A stretch of 33,419 nucleotides of DNA from a virus. Where the stretch lies: the IMG/VR virus record IMGVR_UViG_3300013307_000037, positions 1-33,419 of that record; one strand, 5' to 3'. Under the pieces are notes generated by a model, which was not told where the DNA came from, made no database searches, and worked only from the letters and a program-made list of their open reading frames with translations. Shown here in pieces: positions 28,404 to 33,419 of this stretch. Made by a program: the position numbers and the translations under genes. Each line of letters starts with the position of its first letter. The stretch's first letter is position 1.

Positions 28404-31400
28404 ACGTTCACCTTCTGAAGCAGGGGAATGATCTTGTTGCTGTCATGCCACGCATTGTCGGCAACGGTCTGATTGTAGGCGTTCTGCTGCATGCGAAGAG
28501 TCGAATCTCCGCCGGACACGTCGACGACATAACAACCGTAGGTCTTCAAGGCAGTGAAGATTTGCTGACCGATAGTTGAAAGACCGGTTGGCATCGCGGT
28601 GGATGGAGGAATGGCGAGCAGATCGCCCTCCTGCACTATTCCACTAGACGTATTGCCGTCGCCTCGAATGGCAGGTGCAACAAAGCCCGGCTTGACAAGC
28701 GTATAGAGAGGGCTAAGCTGGAGTGCATGCATGATCGGACCAGCATCTGTTTCCGCCTGGATCAACATACCACCTAGACCGCTTGACCCGCACGCCATGA
28801 TGCCAGCGCCCTGACCTCCGGAGAAGTTGCCGAAGCCGGTACCGGTGATGACGTCGCAGTGCCCCTGCTGATTGGCGGTTGCCGTGGTATCGCTAGTACG
28901 ACTGAACACCCAGAAATTCCAAACAGTAGTCCCATCGATGATGACAATCTCGCCGTCTGATCCTGGAGCTCCAGTGGCACCTGACGGGATATTGAGTTGG
29001 ACAGAGCCTGCTGGGTAGCCCTGACCCGCACCGTAGTTGACTGTACACAAAGGATCTGATGGTGAGGAAATATAGACTGGAGCAGAATATTGATTCCAGT
29101 TTGCTGAATAGTTGAAGCCTGTAGTTGCAGGCCACGCCAACGGCGTGAAGGTCGCACCATCAGGTACCGGGGTATTCCACAGCGAATTAGATGTGAATGG
29201 TACATCGCCTAGCTGGAACCCGGCCCCCGACGACCCACCCGTCAACTTGGGCACGTAGAAGGTGTCTGCGAAGTTAGTGCTGGACGGCAGGATAGACTTA
29301 TCACCACCTGATATCGAGGGAAAGTAGAATATATCACTATCTATGAAGAGTGATGACATTGGACCGTTCGGCGGCGGAGTAACAGATTGCGGAAACGTTA
29401 TCTGTGGTATGTCGGTATAATCTTCACTAATTCCAGTCAGATCAATACCCTTCGGAGCCGTCAGGGGTGTTAGAGTGACTACACAGCTATTGTTGAAGAC
29501 AAGACCAGTGAGGGGTTTCAGCGTAGCGTCGTACCATATGGGATTGAGTAGCGTGGCGCGCTGAACGCTGTTAGCGGATAACTGTTGAATCTGTTGCTGT
29601 ACCCACGTAGCATAACTCAGACTGTTGGAGGGAAACTGAGTCAGTCTGGCGGCCTGCGCCATGGCACCCAGAGCCGAACTGACGGCCCCGGCCTGCTTGC
29701 TAAAATCACCGAGCACACCTTCGCTAATCACGATCTGGGACTTATCGAGCGGAAACACCAGTCCGTCATCACTGGGGCTGATAACTGGTGGCGTGTAGCC
29801 AACGTCACTACTGTCGAGCAGCACTACGGTCCCGGTGCGCTGTTGGTAGCCATTCACGTAACCATCCACGTAGACTGGTTGTCCAGAGTCGGCCCTGACT
29901 GCCGTGTCCTTGCCGATACAGCACCCGATCTGAACGTGACACGTCTCTTGACCGCTGCCGCCGTCGCACGCGCGATGCACCTCTATGATCTTGCCCTCGG
30001 CGAGACCCCCGGCCAGTCTAGTGTCGTATACGACTGCGGTCTTGCGCAATGACATTTGAGACCCTAGCCCGAACGGATCGATCGGCTGGAAATCTAGTGT
30101 GACAGCGCGGGACTTCATGAGAGCTCGTGCTCTCATGATAGACACGAGATACTCGACTGACTGAAGTCCGCGAGTAGTGTCGAAGTACGTGCGACCCCAC
30201 GTGTCGCCGGGCGTGCCACCGATCGGCAGGTCTCCGACGCCGATTGCGGCCCAGATCACGGTGTTGTCGGCAGTCTGCGCGTGAAGTGCCGGGTTGAACG
30301 GGGGGATCATGAATTCCGCCCCAGTGGTGCCACCGCGGACAGCGATGTAGTGTGACTTGCCGTCAGGGACGGTGTTGCCGAGGCACGTCCACGTGACGCT
30401 GCCGTCCTGCACGGTGCTGGCGTACGTGCCGGGCCAGTTCGGTTCGGTCAGCGCGGTCAGACCGGGCGTCGTGCAGACAAAGAAAAATCCGTTGTTGCCC
30501 TGTATCAGCTGACCTCTGGACACCTGCGAGCCTATCTGCGGCACCTGCTGACGACCCGGCAGCGTGAGTACCTGCCAAGTGATATAGAGCGGCTTTCGTG
30601 GTAGAATGACTTCGCCCGCTGGCACGTTGGTCGCAGCCGTCCAGTCGTAGGCCGTCTCCGGCGGGTTAGGTGTTCCGAGGCTGGCCCATACCACTGTTCC
30701 GTCCACAGTGGTCTCCCCCGGCACGTCGCTGAAGTCTGGCTCGACAGTTCCGGCCGTGCCGGACTGCACGGCGATCTGAGCGGTGCGCTGGCTCGGAATC
30801 GACGGATCGTCTGGAAATACTATGGTGTCGATTTCGACTAACCTACCTGCCACAGTAGTCCAGTTCAACAGATCGAGTATGGGAAGACTGACGTCGGCAC
30901 CTTGCTTGGTGATAACCTCGGAGTCCTGTGTCACCAGAGGATCGACGAGTATCGGCTGCAGATCGCTGGTCAGCAGCATCTGCAAGCGCTCGGTTCGCTG
31001 TCTCGTGAGATCGCGATACTGCAGAACTAGTGACGTGTTCACCTGCCATACCGGGCAGAACGCGTAAGTCACGTTTAGATGCATTGGTATGTTAGTAGGA
31101 TCCGGGTCTCCGTCGCCGTCCACAGCGAACGGATCTAGGAACCCCGGCTGAATATCCTCTGTCAGGATCACACCGCCGCTAGGAATACCACCCACGGTAC
31201 CGCCTAGACTTGGCATCGTGACCGACCAGTTCAGGCTGAGCGTGTCGCCGTCTTCGTGTGTCTTCTCCCTGTTGGTCCACGAGCCGCTGGCGGTTGCCGT
31301 CACAGCGTGGGAGATACCCAGCGCGTCGTAGGCATTGGCGAACGCCACAGTGTAGCCACCGCCCAGTGGAGACAACGGCTTGGGCCAGTCTCCTATGATT

Positions 31401-32110
31401 GCATCACCGGCGTAGCTGCTGATGACATTGTTGCCCATGTCGATGTAGCCCTGACCAGTCTGGTTCCAGCTTACAGTCGCCACCATCAGTATGCTGGTAA
31501 TCTGGCTGGCCTGATCGAAGTTCACCTCCATGGCGTTATACAGGTGTTGATCCTGCGTGACCGTCACGCTGCCGTCGTCACCGTTAACGATGTCAGCCAC
31601 ACTGCAGACGTGTGTCACTGGATCGACGTGCCACAGCCCGGACACCGCCTCCAGAACTGTGTCCGGATCGTCACGCTTGGTCTCGTCGATGAACACCGGG
31701 TCATACGGACCAGTGGTCTTTATCTGTTCGGCCAGCGCTTGTATCTGCTCAAAGTAGTCGATCGGCCACGCGACCAATTGGATCGATATCTTTTCCTTGA
31801 AGATATCCTTCGGCGCAGCTATCAGGCGACCGCAGAACAATGGCGTGAAGGTGACACCGTCGTCACTGCGCGACAACCAAGCCCACTGCTTGCGTGCGCT
31901 ATTTAGCAGGCCAACGTGAGGATTGCGTATGGTAAGATCCAGTGTCGGCTTATCTCCCTCCTTCTCACCGATGTCGAGCGTGAAGATATACTCGTCCATG
32001 CGATTGTGCACGGTGGGGTCGAAGGCCGTACCGTTGCGCATGGCTATCGGATCCGGTGGGTTGATCCATGCGAAGTAGAACGGCCCAGCGACTGGTGTGA
32101 CGGTGGTCAT
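28400..32110 (-). CDS. Large tail protein with enzyme-like C-terminal module
   Basis: A 1236-aa tail protein. The N-terminal 250 residues (LDLTIRNPHVGLLNSARKQW, LFCGRLIAAPKDIFKEKISI, AMEVNFDQ) resemble tail-hub or tip proteins. The middle (about 440-640) has three copies of a beta unit ending T.DGTVVWASLG, QDGSVTWTCLG or ADNTVIWAAIG, found in many phage tail proteins. After a helical linker (about 800-860) the last 260 residues contain NSLWNTPVPDGATFTPLAW, GSDGEIVIIDGTTVWNFWVF, AGIMACGSSGLGGMLIQAE and FTALKTYGCYVVD. This order recalls a family of secreted bacterial proteins of unknown, probably polysaccharide-related, function. The C-terminal DNA is AT-richer. The ATG at 32110 has GGAGG 4 bases in front and an ATGA overlap. 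Confidence 0.82.
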   Translation of the reverse strand: MTTVTPVAGPFYFAWINPPDPIAMRNGTAFDPTVHNRMDEYIFTLDIGEKEGDKPTLDLTIRNPHVGLLNSARKQWAWLSRSDDGVTFTPLFCGRLIAAPKDIFKEKISIQLVAWPIDYFEQIQALAEQIKTTGPYDPVFIDETKRDDPDTVLEAVSGLWHVDPVTHVCSVADIVNGDDGSVTVTQDQHLYNAMEVNFDQASQITSILMVATVSWNQTGQGYIDMGNNVISSYAGDAIIGDWPKPLSPLGGGYTVAFANAYDALGISHAVTATASGSWTNREKTHEDGDTLSLNWSVTMPSLGGTVGGIPSGGVILTEDIQPGFLDPFAVDGDGDPDPTNIPMHLNVTYAFCPVWQVNTSLVLQYRDLTRQRTERLQMLLTSDLQPILVDPLVTQDSEVITKQGADVSLPILDLLNWTTVAGRLVEIDTIVFPDDPSIPSQRTAQIAVQSGTAGTVEPDFSDVPGETTVDGTVVWASLGTPNPPETAYDWTAATNVPAGEVILPRKPLYITWQVLTLPGRQQVPQIGSQVSRGQLIQGNNGFFFVCTTPGLTALTEPNWPGTYASTVQDGSVTWTCLGNTVPDGKSHYIAVRGGTTGAEFMIPPFNPALHAQTADNTVIWAAIGVGDLPIGGTPGDTWGRTYFDTTRGLQSVEYLVSIMRARALMKSRAVTLDFQPIDPFGLGSQMSLRKTAVVYDTRLAGGLAEGKIIEVHRACDGGSGQETCHVQIGCCIGKDTAVRADSGQPVYVDGYVNGYQQRTGTVVLLDSSDVGYTPPVISPSDDGLVFPLDKSQIVISEGVLGDFSKQAGAVSSALGAMAQAARLTQFPSNSLSYATWVQQQIQQLSANSVQRATLLNPIWYDATLKPLTGLVFNNSCVVTLTPLTAPKGIDLTGISEDYTDIPQITFPQSVTPPPNGPMSSLFIDSDIFYFPSISGGDKSILPSSTNFADTFYVPKLTGGSSGAGFQLGDVPFTSNSLWNTPVPDGATFTPLAWPATTGFNYSANWNQYSAPVYISSPSDPLCTVNYGAGQGYPAGSVQLNIPSGATGAPGSDGEIVIIDGTTVWNFWVFSRTSDTTATANQQGHCDVITGTGFGNFSGGQGAGIMACGSSGLGGMLIQAETDAGPIMHALQLSPLYTLVKPGFVAPAIRGDGNTSSGIVQEGDLLAIPPSTAMPTGLSTIGQQIFTALKTYGCYVVDVSGGDSTLRMQQNAYNQTVADNAWHDSNKIIPLLQKVNV

Positions 32111-32580
32111 ACTTCCTCCATCGGGATCGACCACTCGTACCCGGCCTGCCACTCGTCGAAGTGGCCGGTGGGCTTACCTATCATGAACGTGATCAGCGGC
32201 TGATAGAACGTGAAACTACCCTCGGTGAAGGTGCTGCCGCTTACTACTGGACGGGACGGCGTACCTCCGACAGTGGGGTACGACAACAGATACGCGCATC
32301 CAACTGTGACTATCACGCCCGGCCATATGTCGTTGCGGCTCGGCGGGCGCTGGTCCTTGGCGGATATGGTGGACTTGAATTTGCGAAATCTGGATACGGA
32401 CATGTCGACGAGTTCGCCATTGACAGTTCGGTCCTGGAACATGCTGCCGTCTATCATCTCCATCGTCTGTGTGATACCTCGAGACGAGTACAGCGGCAAC
32501 ACTGCCTTGCTGTCGCTCACAGTCGAAATCGTCAGCAGGGTCTCGTACGGGATACTGTGTCCGCGAAAATTATTAGGCAT
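32107..32580 (-). CDS. Minor tail protein-like
   Basis: A 157-aa beta-rich protein between the tape-measure end and the large tail protein. Segments RGITQTMEMIDGSMFQDRTV, FKSTISAKDQRPPS and PLITFMIGKPTGHFDEWQAG suggest a distal tail or baseplate component like those that follow tape-measure genes in siphoviruses. The ATG at 32580 follows the upstream stop by 3 bases, and the end overlaps the next gene as ATGA. Confidence 0.7.
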   Translation of the reverse strand: MPNNFRGHSIPYETLLTISTVSDSKAVLPLYSSRGITQTMEMIDGSMFQDRTVNGELVDMSVSRFRKFKSTISAKDQRPPSRNDIWPGVIVTVGCAYLLSYPTVGGTPSRPVVSGSTFTEGSFTFYQPLITFMIGKPTGHFDEWQAGYEWSIPMEEV

Positions 32581-32583
32581 GAT

Positions 32584-33419
32584 CTAGCTTCTTCCCCTGA
32601 ACCAAGTTGGCTTCGTGCCGTTCTGCACGGTCTGGCGCTGCACGGCGGCGCGGCTCAGTTGTCGAGCTACGTGGTCCGGCGCCATCAGTCCTGCGAAGTG
32701 TCCGTGATCTGTTCGTAGATCGACGCTGACGTGACCACCGCTGCCTCCGCTGCTCGAAGGGATAGCTGCCAACACTGGACCACCAGTCGCGAAGTGCTGC
32801 ACCGGAGCGTAGGCGAACCCTGTCAGTCCAGACACCAGCCCACCGAGCGAGAATTTCGGCAGCTTGAGACTATTGACAGCGTGCATGAACGAAAGGCCGT
32901 AGTGGTTGACCGCCCGCGCATTGTGAACGTACTCGTTGTGTGAGAGCATAGCTGGAATATTGTCGCTGGTCTCGCTGCCCGCGCCCTGCACGTGACCGCC
33001 ACCAGAAAAGGTCTGTGTTCCACCGTTGTCGGCAGCGTTGGCCAGCGACACTGCGAGAGCATCAGCCGCAGCCTTCAGAGCGTCGAAGGCCCCGGCGAGC
33101 CCACTGGCAGAAGAGGCAGTTCCCGAATTTTGTCCGACATCGTCGTCATTTCGACCGATCGACTGACCCTCACCAATCGTATTCAGGCCGTTCTGTCCGG
33201 CGGAGAACTGGCGCTCTGGACTTCCTTGCGACAGCACCTGTGCCACAGACTGAAGCGACTGCACGATCTGCTGCCACGTGCTCTGTCCGCTGCTGCCATT
33301 GACGGTGCCGGGGGGCGGCTCGCTGCCGGCGAACGGTGCCGTGCCGCCGCTGGACCGAGCCTGTGATATGCCCTTGGCAACCCCGTCCGCTAGTTGCTGC
33401 GGAAAGTTGCTCTCGAACG
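32584..33419 (-). CDS. Tape measure protein, C-terminal part
   Basis: The frame is open to the right edge, so the 277 residues seen are the end of a longer protein. The sequence FSGGGHVQGAGSETSDNIPA, then MLSHNEYVHNARAVNHYG and FMHAVNS, is the classic C-terminal signature of phage tape-measure proteins (gate-like glycine-rich segment, 'SDxIPAMLSxxEYV'). It continues with Gly-rich FATGGPVLAAI. It sets tail length and is a virion component. An apparent start at 33264 is only an internal GTG. The N-terminal bulk is outside the window. Confidence 0.88.
   Translation of the reverse strand, partial: FESNFPQQLADGVAKGISQARSSGGTAPFAGSEPPPGTVNGSSGQSTWQQIVQSLQSVAQVLSQGSPERQFSAGQNGLNTIGEGQSIGRNDDDVGQNSGTASSASGLAGAFDALKAAADALAVSLANAADNGGTQTFSGGGHVQGAGSETSDNIPAMLSHNEYVHNARAVNHYGLSFMHAVNSLKLPKFSLGGLVSGLTGFAYAPVQHFATGGPVLAAIPSSSGGSGGHVSVDLRTDHGHFAGLMAPDHVARQLSRAAVQRQTVQNGTKPTWFRGRS

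Noticed and set aside
1-33419. tRNA genes, CRISPR arrays, integrase or transposase
   Set aside because: No cloverleaf-like sequence, no regularly spaced repeats with spacers outside coding repeats, and no recombinase motifs were found by eye.

Overview
This window is part of the genome of a tailed bacteriophage, probably a long-tailed (siphovirus-like) one. It carries a tape-measure C-terminus, minor tail proteins, a repeat-rich tail fibre, an endolysin cassette and a complete replication module. Base composition is high in GC. Genes are packed with 4-nt ATGA/GTGA/TTGA overlaps and mostly have clear Shine-Dalgarno sequences. A small exported protein resembling proteins common in Rhizobiales, together with spanin-like lysis genes, suggests a Gram-negative, possibly alphaproteobacterial host; this is inference. 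No tRNA, CRISPR array, integrase or insertion sequence was seen.

Nearly all genes lie on the minus strand, so the window reads biologically from right to left. (1) 33419-25010: tail genes (tape-measure C-terminus, minor tail proteins, a 1236-aa tail protein, a 559-aa protein and a fibre with repeats). (2) 25013-21489: two glycosyltransferase-like genes, a small gene, and a triple fusion with two methyltransferase domains. (3) 21492-18868: lysis genes (GH25 endolysin with C-terminal membrane segment, spanin-like pair, membrane/coiled-coil protein, exported protein), ending at a terminator. (4) 16666-18795: the only plus-strand block, with a Cys-rich protein, an SNF2-type helicase and two small proteins. 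(5) 16305-16665: a divergent intergenic region with an inverted repeat and a cluster of GCTAC motifs. (6) 16304-1: a long minus-strand replication and nucleotide operon: two early proteins, a terminator, an AEP-type primase, small genes, a HAD phosphatase, an SF1 helicase, a DEDDh exonuclease, a putative DNA hypermodification cluster, a thymidylate synthase-like enzyme, an HD nucleotidase, a DUF3310 protein and a family A DNA polymerase.

The most interesting system is at about 2976-9704. It contains a thymidylate synthase-superfamily enzyme with unusual active-site surroundings, an HD phosphohydrolase of the YfbR/DatZ type, a uracil-DNA glycosylase-like protein, a small P-loop kinase, a GT-B-like glycosyltransferase, a radical SAM/SPASM enzyme, and a protein resembling the helical domain of 5-hydroxymethyl-dU DNA kinases (formerly called aGPT-PPlase). 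In the thymine-hypermodifying phages I recall, the kinase and helical domains form one protein; here they are separate genes. The set suggests that this phage makes 5-hydroxymethyl-dU, phosphorylates it in DNA and then builds a further, possibly glycosylated, modification. The chemistry is inferred and not demonstrated.

Start sites were chosen by Shine-Dalgarno sequences and stop/start overlaps. Functions rest on motifs recognised by eye; no database search was run.
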